Both the position numbers and the translations under genes were made by a program. A stretch of 64,000 nucleotides of DNA. It comes from Nocardia cyriacigeorgica (GTDB lineage Bacteria; Actinomycetota; Actinomycetes; Mycobacteriales; Mycobacteriaceae). The notes under the pieces were generated by a model, which saw nothing but the letters and a program-made list of their open reading frames with translations, was not told the DNA's origin and did not search any database. Shown here piece by piece: positions 1 to 8,734 of the stretch. How positions within the stretch are numbered: position 1 is the first letter of the stretch; each line of letters starts with the position of its first letter. The DNA lies in assembly GCF_010868145.1 (NCBI RefSeq), contig NZ_JAAGUY010000015.1:1-64000 (forward strand). The letters are read 5' to 3'.

Positions 1-920
1 CCAACATGGTCCCCGTACCATGCGCCTCCACCACATCAACCTCAGCAGCAGACACCCCCGCATTCGCCAACGCACGCCGAATCACCCGCTGCTGCGACGG
101 CCCATTAGGCGCAGTCAAACCGTTGGACGCACCATCCTGATTCACCGCGCTGCCGCGCACCACCGCCAGTATCTGATGCCCATTGCGCTGCGCATCGGAT
201 AGCCGCTCCAGCACCAACACACCCGAACCCTCACCCCACGCCGTCCCGTCGGCGGCTTCGGCGAACGGCTTACACCGACCATCCGGTGCCAACCCCCGCT
301 GCCGGGAGAACTCCACAAACATTGACGGAGTGGACATCACCGTCACCCCACCGGCCAACGCCAGCGAACACTCCCCCGCACGCAACGCCGACACCGCCTG
401 ATGCACCGCCACCAGACTCGACGAACACGCCGTATCCACCGACACCGCAGGGCCCTCCAACCCCAACACATACGACACCCGACCCGACACCACACTCGCC
501 GAACCGCCGGTCAACCGATAACCCTCGGACCCGGTTACGTCGCCGGTACCCGAACCGGCGTCGTACGAATGGTCGGTCACGCCGGCGAATACACCGGTGT
601 CGCTGCCGCGCAACGTGGCCGGTTGGATTCCGGCGTGTTCGAGTGCCTCCCACACCGTTTCCAGCAGTATCCGCTGCTGGGGGTCCATCGCGATCGCCTC
701 GCGCGGACTGATACCGAAGAACTCCGCGTCGAACTCGGCCGCGTCGTAAAGAAATCCGCCCTCATTCGTGTACGACTTACCCGCAACACCGGGCGCGGCA
801 TCGAATACCCCGTCCCAACCACGATCGGCCGGGAACCCCGAAATCGCGTCACGCCCGTCAACCACCAACTGCCACAATTGCTCCGCAGATGACACCCCGC
901 CCGGGAACCGGCACCCCACG
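1..920 (-). repeat. KS2-coding repeat, copy of 3089-4010
   Basis: The DNA for KS2 runs almost in parallel with the DNA for KS1 at an offset of about 3.09 kb, with long identical stretches in the codons for the HGTGT and WGEGSG regions. Such repeats are usual between KS domains of one assembly line and arise by duplication and gene conversion. Confidence 0.8.
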
Positions 921-3900
921 CCCACAATCGCCACCGCCTCCGACGACGACAGTGATACCACCCGCGCCGATTCCGATGCCGCAGCGACATCGGAATCGGT
1001 GAGCTGGGTGAGGATGTGCGCGGTCACCGCGTCCGGCGTCGGATAGTCGAAGACCAACGTCGCAGGCAGCCGCAACCCGGTGACGGTGTTCAACCGATGA
1101 CAGAGTTCGACCGCGGTCAAGGAATCGAAACCCAGATCCCGGAAACTTTGGTCAGTGTCAATGGCCGCGGCCCTGCTGTGCCCCAGAACCAGCGCACTCT
1201 CACCCCGGATGATTTCGGTGAGCAGAGCCCGAGCTTCGTCCACTGGAAGGTGAGCCAGCCGTCGCCGCGCCACACCCGAGTCCTCGATTGCCAACGGCTG
1301 CGTGTCCAGGCGCTGATCGGTATCGAGCATGCCTGAATCGCGGTCAGCACTCACCGATGTCGCGGCGGTTGCGTGCGTGTTGGCCAGCCAGAACCGGTCC
1401 CGCCTGAAGGCATAGCTCGGCAACGTTACCCGGCGTCCGCCCGGAAACAGCTTCACCCACTCGACCGAAGTGCCCGCTTCGAAGGCCCGGGCCAGGGCAT
1501 GCATCACAGCCAGCGCTTCTGGTCGCCGTTTCCGCATTGTCGCTAATGTCAGCACATCACTTGCCGGAGACGACTGACCGACCAAACCTGCCAGTCCGGC
1601 GGCAGGACCCAGCTCGATGAACTTGGTTACCCCCAGCTCACGGAGCAGGTCCAATCCGGCCCCGAAACATACGGTCTCTCGAACATGGCGTACCCAATAC
1701 TGTGCTGTCCCATATCCTGGACCCGCCAGGCGGCCATCCACATTGGACACCAGTGGGATCGCGGGCTCGGCCGCTGCGAGAGTCGCCGCCGATTCCGCGA
1801 ACTCGCCCAATATCGGCTCCATCATCGGTGAATGGAACGCGTGTGAGACATTCAAACGTGTCGCTTGGACGGAATGCCGTTGAAGATACTCACCAATCTG
1901 TTCGATCGAGTGTTCAACACCCGCGACAACTACGGCGTCCGGTCCGTTGACCGCAGCAATGTCGACGTCGTTGATCGCCAGGTCCTCGAGCATCGGGCGG
2001 ACATAGTCCGCGCCGGCGCGTACCGCGAGCATCGCGCCACCTGCCGGTAGCCGTTGCATCAACCGGCCACGCGTCGCGACCAGCAGCACCGCATCCTCGA
2101 GCGACAAAACGCCGGATACATGCGCAGCGGCCAGTTCTCCGACAGAGTGACCGATGAGGAAATCCGGTGTCACACCCCAATCCTCGAACAGCCGGAACAA
2201 GGCAACCTCGACCGCGAACAAACCCGTTTGGGCAAATACTGTTCGCGTGAGCTTCTTCTCATCCGACCCCCATAGCACCGCACGCAATTCGCCCCCCAGA
2301 TACGGCTCGAGCTCGGCGAGCACGGCATCCATGGCTGTGGCGAATACCGGGAACGTCTCATACAGTTCCCTGCCCATTCCGACCCATTGCGAGCCCTGAC
2401 CCGGCAGAACGAACGCCATCTTCCCCGACCTGGTCGCCGCCGAGTGCGCGGTGACGATCCCGGGCTCCGCTAGTTCGCGCAGCTCACCGAGCAGCTCCTC
2501 ACGATTGGATCCCACCATTACTGCGCGATGGTCGAACAACGACCGAGTCGTCAACAGCGAATAGCCCACATCCGCCGGCGACAGGTCGGGATGTTGCTGG
2601 ACATACTCCAACAGCCGTCGTGCCTGGCGGTGCAGTCCGTCGCGGGTCCGTGCCGACACCACCCACACCAACGGTGCCCACTCCGGCGCGGGCTCCGGTT
2701 CGGATGCGATCGGCGGCATCGTTTCCCCGGTCGCCGGAGTCTGTTCTTCGTGTACGGGTGCCTGTTCGAGGATGACGTGCGCATTGGTGCCGCTCAGGCC
2801 GAATGCCGATACCGCGGCGCGACGCGGCCGATCTACCATCGGCCAATCACGGTGCTCGGTAAGCAGTTCCACCCGCCCGGCATCCCAATCCACATGGGTG
2901 GACGGCATATCCACGTGCAACGTCTTGGGCAGGATTCCCCGACGGAGCGCGTGCACCATCTTGATCACACCGGCCATACCCGCCGCGGCCTGGGTATGCC
3001 CGATATTGGATTTGATCGACCCCAACCACACCGGCCGATCCGCCGGCCGGTCCTGCCCGTAAGTGGTCAGCAACGCCTCCGCCTCGACCGGATCACCCAA
3101 CCTGGTCCCCGTGCCGTGTGCCTCCACCACGTCGACCTCAGTGGCGGACACCCCCGCGTTGGCCAACGCACGCCGAATCACCCGCTGCTGGGAGCGCCCG
3201 TTCGGAGCGGTCAAACCACTCGACGCACCATCCTGGTTCACCGCACTGCCGCGGACCACAGCCAACACCTGATGCCCGTTGCGATGCGCATCGGACAACC
3301 GCTCCAGCACCAGCACACCCGAACCCTCACCCCACGCCGTCCCGTCGGCAGCGTCGGCGAACGGTTTACACCGGCCGTCGGCAGCGAGCCCCCGCTGCCG
3401 GGAAAACTCGACGAACGTCGCGGGTGTGGACATCACTGTCACACCTCCGGCCAATGCCAGCGAACACTCCCCCGACCGCAACGCCTGGACCGCCAGATGC
3501 AGCGCCACCAACGATGACGAGGCCGAAGTGTCCACCGAAACTGCCGGGCCCTCCAACCCCAGCACATACGACACCCGACCCGACACCACACTGGATGAAC
3601 CGCCGGTCAATTGATAGCCCTCGACGTCGACCGGAACCTGTCCGCCGGCGCCGACCCCGTAGTCGTTGTGCATCACCCCGCAGAACACTCCGGTGTCGCT
3701 TCCGCGCAGTGCCGATGGGTCGATGCCCGCCGATTCCAGCGCCTCCCATGCGGTTTCGAGCAGCAACCGCTGCTGCGGGTCCATCGCTAGCGCCTCGCGA
3801 GGACTGATCCCGAAGAACTCGGCGTCGAACTCGGAAGATCGATGGAGGAACCCGCCCACGCGCACATAGCATTTGCCCGGCACACCCGGCTCCGGGTCGT

Positions 3901-4099
3901 ACAGGTGTTCCAGGTCCCAGCCGCGGTCTGCCGGAAAATCCGATAGACCATCACGACCGTCGATTACCAACTGCCACAGGTCTTCAGACGACTCCACACC
4001 GCCTGGAAACCGGCAGCCTGTACCCACTATCGCGATCGGCTGCGTCGGCTCGGGCTCATCATCGAGAAGCTCAGCGCGCCCTGGATATACCCGAGTCAT
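1..4099 (-). CDS. Modular type I polyketide synthase, 5' part (KS-AT-ACP-KS..., cut by window edge)
   Basis: About 1366 codons are present and the C-terminus lies beyond base 1. The ATG at 4099 follows an AGGGG ribosome site. Order of domains: KS1 (residues about 22-445), AT (about 545-890), ACP (about 940-1025), KS2 (from about 1037). The AT has GHSVGE (Ser 652) and HAFH (753-756), which predict malonyl-CoA. The ACP has LGFDSL (Ser 993). KS2 has a normal DTACSSS (Cys 1225). KS1 reads DTSASSS, so the catalytic Cys is Ala 193, while its HGTGT and NIGHT histidine motifs are intact. No KR, DH or ER lies between AT and ACP, and no N-terminal docking helix precedes KS1. This fits a loading module that decarboxylates malonyl-ACP to acetyl-ACP, as KSQ modules do. 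That role is inferred; the PKS family is certain. The product is unknown. Confidence 0.93.
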   Translation of the reverse strand, partial: MTRVYPGRAELLDDEPEPTQPIAIVGTGCRFPGGVESSEDLWQLVIDGRDGLSDFPADRGWDLEHLYDPEPGVPGKCYVRVGGFLHRSSEFDAEFFGISPREALAMDPQQRLLLETAWEALESAGIDPSALRGSDTGVFCGVMHNDYGVGAGGQVPVDVEGYQLTGGSSSVVSGRVSYVLGLEGPAVSVDTSASSSLVALHLAVQALRSGECSLALAGGVTVMSTPATFVEFSRQRGLAADGRCKPFADAADGTAWGEGSGVLVLERLSDAHRNGHQVLAVVRGSAVNQDGASSGLTAPNGRSQQRVIRRALANAGVSATEVDVVEAHGTGTRLGDPVEAEALLTTYGQDRPADRPVWLGSIKSNIGHTQAAAGMAGVIKMVHALRRGILPKTLHVDMPSTHVDWDAGRVELLTEHRDWPMVDRPRRAAVSAFGLSGTNAHVILEQAPVHEEQTPATGETMPPIASEPEPAPEWAPLVWVVSARTRDGLHRQARRLLEYVQQHPDLSPADVGYSLLTTRSLFDHRAVMVGSNREELLGELRELAEPGIVTAHSAATRSGKMAFVLPGQGSQWVGMGRELYETFPVFATAMDAVLAELEPYLGGELRAVLWGSDEKKLTRTVFAQTGLFAVEVALFRLFEDWGVTPDFLIGHSVGELAAAHVSGVLSLEDAVLLVATRGRLMQRLPAGGAMLAVRAGADYVRPMLEDLAINDVDIAAVNGPDAVVVAGVEHSIEQIGEYLQRHSVQATRLNVSHAFHSPMMEPILGEFAESAATLAAAEPAIPLVSNVDGRLAGPGYGTAQYWVRHVRETVCFGAGLDLLRELGVTKFIELGPAAGLAGLVGQSSPASDVLTLATMRKRRPEALAVMHALARAFEAGTSVEWVKLFPGGRRVTLPSYAFRRDRFWLANTHATAATSVSADRDSGMLDTDQRLDTQPLAIEDSGVARRRLAHLPVDEARALLTEIIRGESALVLGHSRAAAIDTDQSFRDLGFDSLTAVELCHRLNTVTGLRLPATLVFDYPTPDAVTAHILTQLTDSDVAAASESARVVSLSSSEAVAIVGVGCRFPGGVSSAEQLWQLVVDGRDAISGFPADRGWDGVFDAAPGVAGKSYTNEGGFLYDAAEFDAEFFGISPREAIAMDPQQRILLETVWEALEHAGIQPATLRGSDTGVFAGVTDHSYDAGSGTGDVTGSEGYRLTGGSASVVSGRVSYVLGLEGPAVSVDTACSSSLVAVHQAVSALRAGECSLALAGGVTVMSTPSMFVEFSRQRGLAPDGRCKPFAEAADGTAWGEGSGVLVLERLSDAQRNGHQILAVVRGSAVNQDGASNGLTAPNGPSQQRVIRRALANAGVSAAEVDVVEAHGTGTML
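3089..4010 (-). repeat. KS1-coding repeat, copy of 1-920
   Basis: This is the partner of the repeat at 1-920. The two copies differ at the active-site codons (Ala GCC at 3521-3523 here, Cys TGT at 425-427 in the other copy), so the alanine was kept in spite of close similarity around it. Confidence 0.8.
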
Positions 4100-4753
4100 A
4101 CCAATCCCCTATCCAAGTCGAGTGAAGTTGGGTTGCGATGTGTTGTGGCAGGTATCCGTCGGGATAAACCACGACATGGTCGTGAAGGACATCGGCCACG
4201 TCGACGATCTGGCGTGTTGCGGGCTGGACCAACCCAGGATCGAACCAGGCCCTGGATTTCTAGGTGCTCGCCGAGGCGTAGGCCGCTGAAATCGGATCGA
4301 GCCGAGGAACCATCGACATTTCGTGCCGAGCAGTCGCATCCACAAGGTCGACACTGCATTCGCAATGATGGGCGTAGGCATCCAATATCCGAAACGCCGC
4401 AATCGCCGACATATGACTCCTCATACCCGATTCCCACCCTCGGACCTGGCCGAACTGGCGAGCAGAACCCGAAAGTCAGCACGGGCGCGCTCCCAGGGAC
4501 GGTTGATCCCCGAAGCCGTTGTGCCCGTGCCCGGCAGGATCGTCGGGCCGGTCAGAGCCTCTTCATCAAGGTAGAACACGTTCCTGTCTGACGCAAGCAA
4601 TTGCGACGAACTCCGACGTACACCTCCTTCTATGCCGCTGTTCGGACCGACGTCGACTGGTGAACATGTTCCGACGATGGCGTGGACAGACTGCTAGCAT
4701 CGGCGAGTGGCCCCGCATATCGGCTGGGTTCCATCGCCTGGAGGGGGCACACC
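4100..4753. other. Divergent intergenic region between PKS and methyltransferase
   Basis: About 650 bp with no convincing gene. Open frames exist on both strands but have actinomycete-atypical codon use, no ribosome sites and no recognisable motif. The stretch is visibly richer in A and T than the PKS. It must hold the promoters of both divergent genes; no clear -35/-10 pair could be assigned. It may also contain remains of a lost gene. Confidence 0.5.
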
Positions 4754-5698
4754 ATGACAGTTATGGAATTTCGCGACGCCGAGAGCTCGGCCCGACGCAT
4801 TGTGCGGTGGTCTCGAGAATGGGGACGGTTTGCGTCCTTGGCCTTCGTACCCGCGATTCCCGATCGATTCAGCCGACTGTACGACGATTTTCTTACTGCA
4901 TCCAACACGCTGGGCGAGGAATCGCTGTTTCTGAACCTGGGTTATTGGAAGGACAGTCCCCAGAATATCGATCAAGCAAGCGCGGCGTTGGCTCGGCTGG
5001 TGGCGACGGAAGCGTGCCTCGGGGCCGATGATGTGGTGATCGACGTCGGCTGCGGATTCGGCGATCAAGATTTTCTCTGGGCGGATGAGTTCGGCCCGAA
5101 ACGAATTATCGGGGTGAATATATCCGCGAAACAGGTCGAGATAGCGACCGCACGAGCCGCTGGATTAGGACTCAGCGATGCCATCGAGTACACGCACGGG
5201 TCAGCAAGCGAACTGCCTCGGTCCGATGGGTCCGCAACGAAAGTTACCGCGCTCGAATCAGCGCTTCACTTTCCGTCGCGGTCACAATTTTTCGATGAAG
5301 CATTCCGAGTCTTAGCGCCTGGCGGTCGATTGGTGACCGCCGATGTTGTGCCGCTCGCAAACGAGTATGTTCCGAGCGGAACCAGCCGGTCACGCCTCCT
5401 GGGCAAGGTGGTGCACGGCATATTCACGACTGCCCGCCAGAATCACACCAATGCGGCGGAATACCGCGAAGCGCTCATAGCAGCGGGCTTCGAAGATGTG
5501 CGAGTCTACTCCATCCGCCATCACGTCTTCCCTCAATATGCGGAATACGTCAGCCGCAGATTCGAGCAGCCCGAAATGAAGAGAATCAATCCGTTGACTC
5601 GGAGCTTTTTCGGCCGAAAAGGAGTCGCGCTCTGGGCTCCTTGGCTGGACTATATCGTTGCCGTTGCGGACAAGCCGCCGGTGGGAGATCGTCGGTAG
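4754..5698 (+). CDS. SAM-dependent class I methyltransferase
   Basis: 314 aa. The ATG at 4754 follows a strong GGAGGGGG site at 4740-4747. The SAM-binding motif I is DVGCGFGDQD around residue 98, followed by the acidic-end loop (VNISAKQVEIA) and the later strand APGGRLVTAD, as in small-molecule and lipid methyltransferases (Methyltransf_11/25 type). There is no membrane segment. It is divergent from the PKS, so it may methylate the polyketide, but nothing proves the link. Its codons are less GC-biased than those of its neighbours, which together with the AT-rich upstream region suggests transfer. The exact substrate cannot be read from the sequence. Confidence 0.8.
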   Translation: MTVMEFRDAESSARRIVRWSREWGRFASLAFVPAIPDRFSRLYDDFLTASNTLGEESLFLNLGYWKDSPQNIDQASAALARLVATEACLGADDVVIDVGCGFGDQDFLWADEFGPKRIIGVNISAKQVEIATARAAGLGLSDAIEYTHGSASELPRSDGSATKVTALESALHFPSRSQFFDEAFRVLAPGGRLVTADVVPLANEYVPSGTSRSRLLGKVVHGIFTTARQNHTNAAEYREALIAAGFEDVRVYSIRHHVFPQYAEYVSRRFEQPEMKRINPLTRSFFGRKGVALWAPWLDYIVAVADKPPVGDRR

Positions 5699-5993
5699 CC
5701 CGGCCACACCAGCCTCGAGGATCTGCCGCATCAACGCCCGCGCCCACACCCCGCTCGCTATTGCGCTCGCCGGTTGGCGTCGCGGTTGCGGCTCGCTGCC
5801 CTTTTTCCGGTGGTGCCGGACCGACGATGACCGCTGCGCCTCGCCGCGCCTGCGCTGGACCGCGCCGAGGCGACTCGACGACACCCGACAGCCGCGGAAC
5901 GCTCGGCACCAAGGGCTGAGGTAATTTCCCCACTCTGTTGAACTCCAGCCGACGCGCGTGCGTATCCCCTCTACGACGTCGTGGAGGTAACGC

Positions 5994-6509
5994 ATGCGGG
6001 TGACCAGGTCGACGGTGGATCTGTCGGGGTATCCGGACCTCGTGGTGATCTATCTCGGCATGCGGGTGAACAAGCCGCGGGGAATGCTTCGGCTGCTCGG
6101 AGTGGGGCCGAAACTGTATCAATCGCATCGGGATCGGCCCGACGGGCTGCTGCTGCACGAGGATGTCGTCTGGTCGCTGTTTCCGCCGCACTGGGGGGCG
6201 CGGCAGTACTGGCGCGACCTCGACAGCCTCGAACGCTGGACCCGGTCCGCGCCGCACCGGGACTGGTGGCAGCAGTTCCTGCGCGACTCCGGCGGCACCG
6301 GGTTCTGGCACGAGGCCTACTTCCTGCGCGGCGGCATCGACGCGATGTACGACGATATGACCACCCCGACCGGGCTGGCCCGGTTCGCACCTGTCAAGGC
6401 CAGCCGCGGCCGCATGTTCTCCACCCGCGGCCGGGTGCACGGCGAACCTCCGGCATACCCACCGGTGGTGACCGAAAACGATTACTACCCCGGCGATTCC
6501 GTAGGATAA
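5994..6509 (+). CDS. DUF4188 family protein (monooxygenase-like ferredoxin fold)
   Basis: 171 aa, ATG at 5994 after GGAGG. The central part (WRDLDSLERWTRSAPHRDWW, then FWHEAYFLRGGIDAMYDDM) is the signature of DUF4188, a family related to dimeric alpha/beta-barrel monooxygenase and phenylacetaldoxime dehydratase-like proteins. No cofactor motif is visible. The roughly 300 bp before it hold no gene that can be supported. It stands alone and its physiological role is unknown. Confidence 0.8.
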   Translation: MRVTRSTVDLSGYPDLVVIYLGMRVNKPRGMLRLLGVGPKLYQSHRDRPDGLLLHEDVVWSLFPPHWGARQYWRDLDSLERWTRSAPHRDWWQQFLRDSGGTGFWHEAYFLRGGIDAMYDDMTTPTGLARFAPVKASRGRMFSTRGRVHGEPPAYPPVVTENDYYPGDSVG

Positions 6510-6666
6510 CGACCGACCGCAGCTATTCGCACGCCCCGCAAACACACCCGAACACGAATCGGAGCCCGCGCGGCGATTGTGTACAGCGTGCTAAGCGCAG
6601 ATGAATATGTGGCCGTGCGAGTGTGATATTGCACTTTACGTACTTCTGGTCGGTAATCGCGCGATT

Positions 6667-6672
6667 TACCGT
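6667..6672 (+). promoter_or_regulatory. Leaderless -10 box TACCGT
   Basis: TACCGT lies 6 nt before the ATG at 6679, the usual spacing for leaderless actinobacterial transcripts; no Shine-Dalgarno sequence is present. Confidence 0.5.
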
Positions 6673-6678
6673 ATCCGC

Positions 6679-7305
6679 ATGCACGTCCTGTTCGTCTGCA
6701 ATGGCAATGTGTGCCGTTCGGTGATCGCCGAACGGCTCGCACGCGCCATTGCGCTCGAACACGGCCTCACCGGGCTCACCGCCGAGAGTGCGGGCACCAG
6801 GGCGCTGGTCGGATTCCCCGTCGAACCGCTGGCCGCCCAAACGATCGCCGGGCTCGGCGCGGACCCGGACAACTTCCGTGCGCGCAAGCTCACACCCGAG
6901 CACATCGACCGCGCCGACCTGGTCCTGGCCATGACCGAACCCATCCGCGAGCACGCCGCGAGCATGGCTTTCGGCGCCGCCGCGCGCACCTTCACCCTGC
7001 TCGAGGCCCACCGCATCGCCAAGGTCACCGGCGCCCGCACAGTCGCCGATCTGCAGCAGGCCCGCAACGACCTGTCACTGGTCGGCCGGGAGAACATCGC
7101 CGACCCGGTCGGACTGTCCGAACCGGCCTTCTGCGCCGTCGGTGACCGCATCGCCGAGGCCCTGCTGCCGCTACTGCTGGCCCTCCACACCGACGTTCCA
7201 CCACTCGCCGACGACGAGCGTGCGGGACTGGTGCTGCAACCCGCACACGGACCCGCGCCGCTGGCCACATTTCTCGCCGCCCAGCGCACCGGCTGGTATG
7301 CCTGA
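6679..7305 (+). CDS. Low-molecular-weight protein-tyrosine phosphatase-like protein
   Basis: 208 aa. The N-terminus VLFVCNGNVCRS carries the CX5R(S) phosphate loop (Cys7, Arg13), and a DPVG motif (Asp142) fits the general-acid loop. It is longer than the usual 150-160 aa, with an inserted region between residues 90 and 130 and an extra C-terminal tail, as in other actinobacterial members. It is expected to dephosphorylate tyrosine-phosphorylated proteins or, like related enzymes, a small phosphorylated substrate. The ATG at 6679 was chosen because the family begins right at this beta strand and because of the -10 box just upstream. Confidence 0.85.
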   Translation: MHVLFVCNGNVCRSVIAERLARAIALEHGLTGLTAESAGTRALVGFPVEPLAAQTIAGLGADPDNFRARKLTPEHIDRADLVLAMTEPIREHAASMAFGAAARTFTLLEAHRIAKVTGARTVADLQQARNDLSLVGRENIADPVGLSEPAFCAVGDRIAEALLPLLLALHTDVPPLADDERAGLVLQPAHGPAPLATFLAAQRTGWYA

Positions 7306-7401
7306 CGCCCGCGCCGGAAAGGACTACACTCCCGCGAAAAGACTTCCGCCATCGAGGTTTCGACCCGGTGGCGCCCTCCGAACACACGACAGGAATCAGA
7401 C

Positions 7402-7809
7402 ATGCCGAAACGCATTTCGGATGTTTCGCTCCATGTTTATGTGACACCGGAAAACCTTGAGCGCATCGTCGAGGCCGTACGAACGGCACTCGACGACCAC
7501 CTACAAGACCGTGACGTCTTCGCCTGGCGCTTCACGCTACCGGCGGCCCCGGACGACCCGCTCCACAGAGAATTCGAAAATAACTGGCGCGCAGAGAATT
7601 CCGATGCGCTACCGGCCGAATACGGCACCTACGAGATCGCCCTGAGCTTGGTCGGCGATCCCGCCGAGCTCACCGATTCCGATACGGCCGTCCTGCAAGC
7701 TCGGCTACGGGCCGGCATCACCGGGGCAACCGCACAGGAGGTGCCGTTCCACGTTCACGCGCATCAGCGCACCGACGTCGACCTCTACCCCACCATCGAA
7801 CGCATCTGA
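7402..7809 (+). CDS. Hypothetical protein, 135 aa
   Basis: The ATG at 7402 follows AGGAA. The protein is soluble, acidic and rich in aromatic and Asp/Glu residues (for example DDHLQDRDVFAWRF), with no signal peptide or membrane segment. No family was recognised. It ends just before a strong bidirectional hairpin. Codon use is typical for the genome, so it is probably a real gene. Confidence 0.65.
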   Translation: MPKRISDVSLHVYVTPENLERIVEAVRTALDDHLQDRDVFAWRFTLPAAPDDPLHREFENNWRAENSDALPAEYGTYEIALSLVGDPAELTDSDTAVLQARLRAGITGATAQEVPFHVHAHQRTDVDLYPTIERI

Positions 7810-7812
7810 ACT

Positions 7813-7843
7813 GGCCTGCGCCCGCAGTATCCGGGCGCAGGCC
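7813..7843. terminator. Hairpin between convergent genes
   Basis: A perfect 12-bp stem (GGCCTGCGCCCG / CGGGCGCAGGCC) with a 7-nt loop lies between the convergent ends of the 135-aa gene and tesB. There is no U-tract, as is common for high-GC actinomycete terminators. Confidence 0.75.
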
Positions 7844-7851
7844 GTGCACGC

Positions 7852-8733
7852 TCAGCGGCGGGACGGGAAGTGGCGGATCAGCCCTTCCTGCACCGTCGTC
7901 GCAAGCAGTTCGCCGGTACGGGAGTAGAAGCGGCCGGTGGCAAGGCCGCGCGAACCCGCCGCGACCGGGGATTCGGTGGCGTACAGCGCCCACTCGTCGA
8001 ATCGGAAGGGACGGTGGAACCAGATGGAGTGGTTCACCGTCGCCGCCACGATCCGGTCCAGACCCCAGGACAGGCCGTGGGTGGTGATGATCGAATCGAG
8101 CACCGTGGTGTCGGACGAGTAGCCGAGGGTCGCCACGTGGATCAGCGGATCATCGGGCAGGGTGCCGTCCGCGCGCATCCACACCCGGTTGTGGTTGAGC
8201 CGCTCACCGGTGCCCTTGAGGATCCAGGACGGATCATTGGTGTAGCGCATATCGATCGGATGCGGCGCCTTGACGAACATCTCCAGCTTGTCCTCCAAGC
8301 CTTCGAAGCTCTCCTCCACCCTCGGCAGCGTCTCCGGGTCCGGGACCTCGGGCTGCTCATGGGCGTGTTCGAGACCCTTGCCCCAGTCCTGGAAGGCAGC
8401 CAGCATGACGAACAGCTCCTGGCCGTCCTGGCTGGCGGTGACCGTGCGGTTGGCGAAGGAACGACCGTCGCGGTGCCGGTCGACCCGGTACTCGATCGGC
8501 TTCTTCACATCGCCGCCACGCACGAAATGCGCGTTGACGGCATGCACCGGACGATCCCCGACCGTCCGGCCCGCCGCCATGATCGCCTGCGACACCAGCT
8601 GTCCGCCGAACGTACGGCTCCATACCTTCTCCGGATGCTGACCGACGAAGACGTCCTCGCCGGTCTGGTCCAGATCCAGCAGATCCAGCAATACGTCCAA
8701 GTCGGATTGACGCATGGGTGCCGAAGTGCTCAC
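7852..8733 (-). CDS. tesB: Acyl-CoA thioesterase II
   Basis: 293 aa, TesB double-hotdog family, which hydrolyses acyl-CoA to free acid and CoA. Visible are the N-terminal hotdog (SRTFGGQLVSQAIMAA, HSVNAHF-like HAVNAHFVRGG) and the C-terminal hotdog (ATLGYSSDTTVLDS, NHSIWFHRPFRFDEWALY) with the conserved Asp and Gln/Thr positions of the family. The chosen GTG start at 8733 lies one base after the pyk stop codon, with AGGAGG inside the pyk end; a GTG at 8751 is less likely. Order pyk-tesB is the same as in M. tuberculosis (Rv1617-Rv1618). Confidence 0.93.
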   Translation of the reverse strand: MSTSAPMRQSDLDVLLDLLDLDQTGEDVFVGQHPEKVWSRTFGGQLVSQAIMAAGRTVGDRPVHAVNAHFVRGGDVKKPIEYRVDRHRDGRSFANRTVTASQDGQELFVMLAAFQDWGKGLEHAHEQPEVPDPETLPRVEESFEGLEDKLEMFVKAPHPIDMRYTNDPSWILKGTGERLNHNRVWMRADGTLPDDPLIHVATLGYSSDTTVLDSIITTHGLSWGLDRIVAATVNHSIWFHRPFRFDEWALYATESPVAAGSRGLATGRFYSRTGELLATTVQEGLIRHFPSRR

Positions 8734-8734
8734 T

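Noticed and set aside
4133-4591. Plus-strand frame in the PKS-methyltransferase gap, and a minus-strand frame at 4109-4402
   Set aside because: No ribosome site, no motif, atypical codons. They may be remains of something, but cannot be supported as genes.
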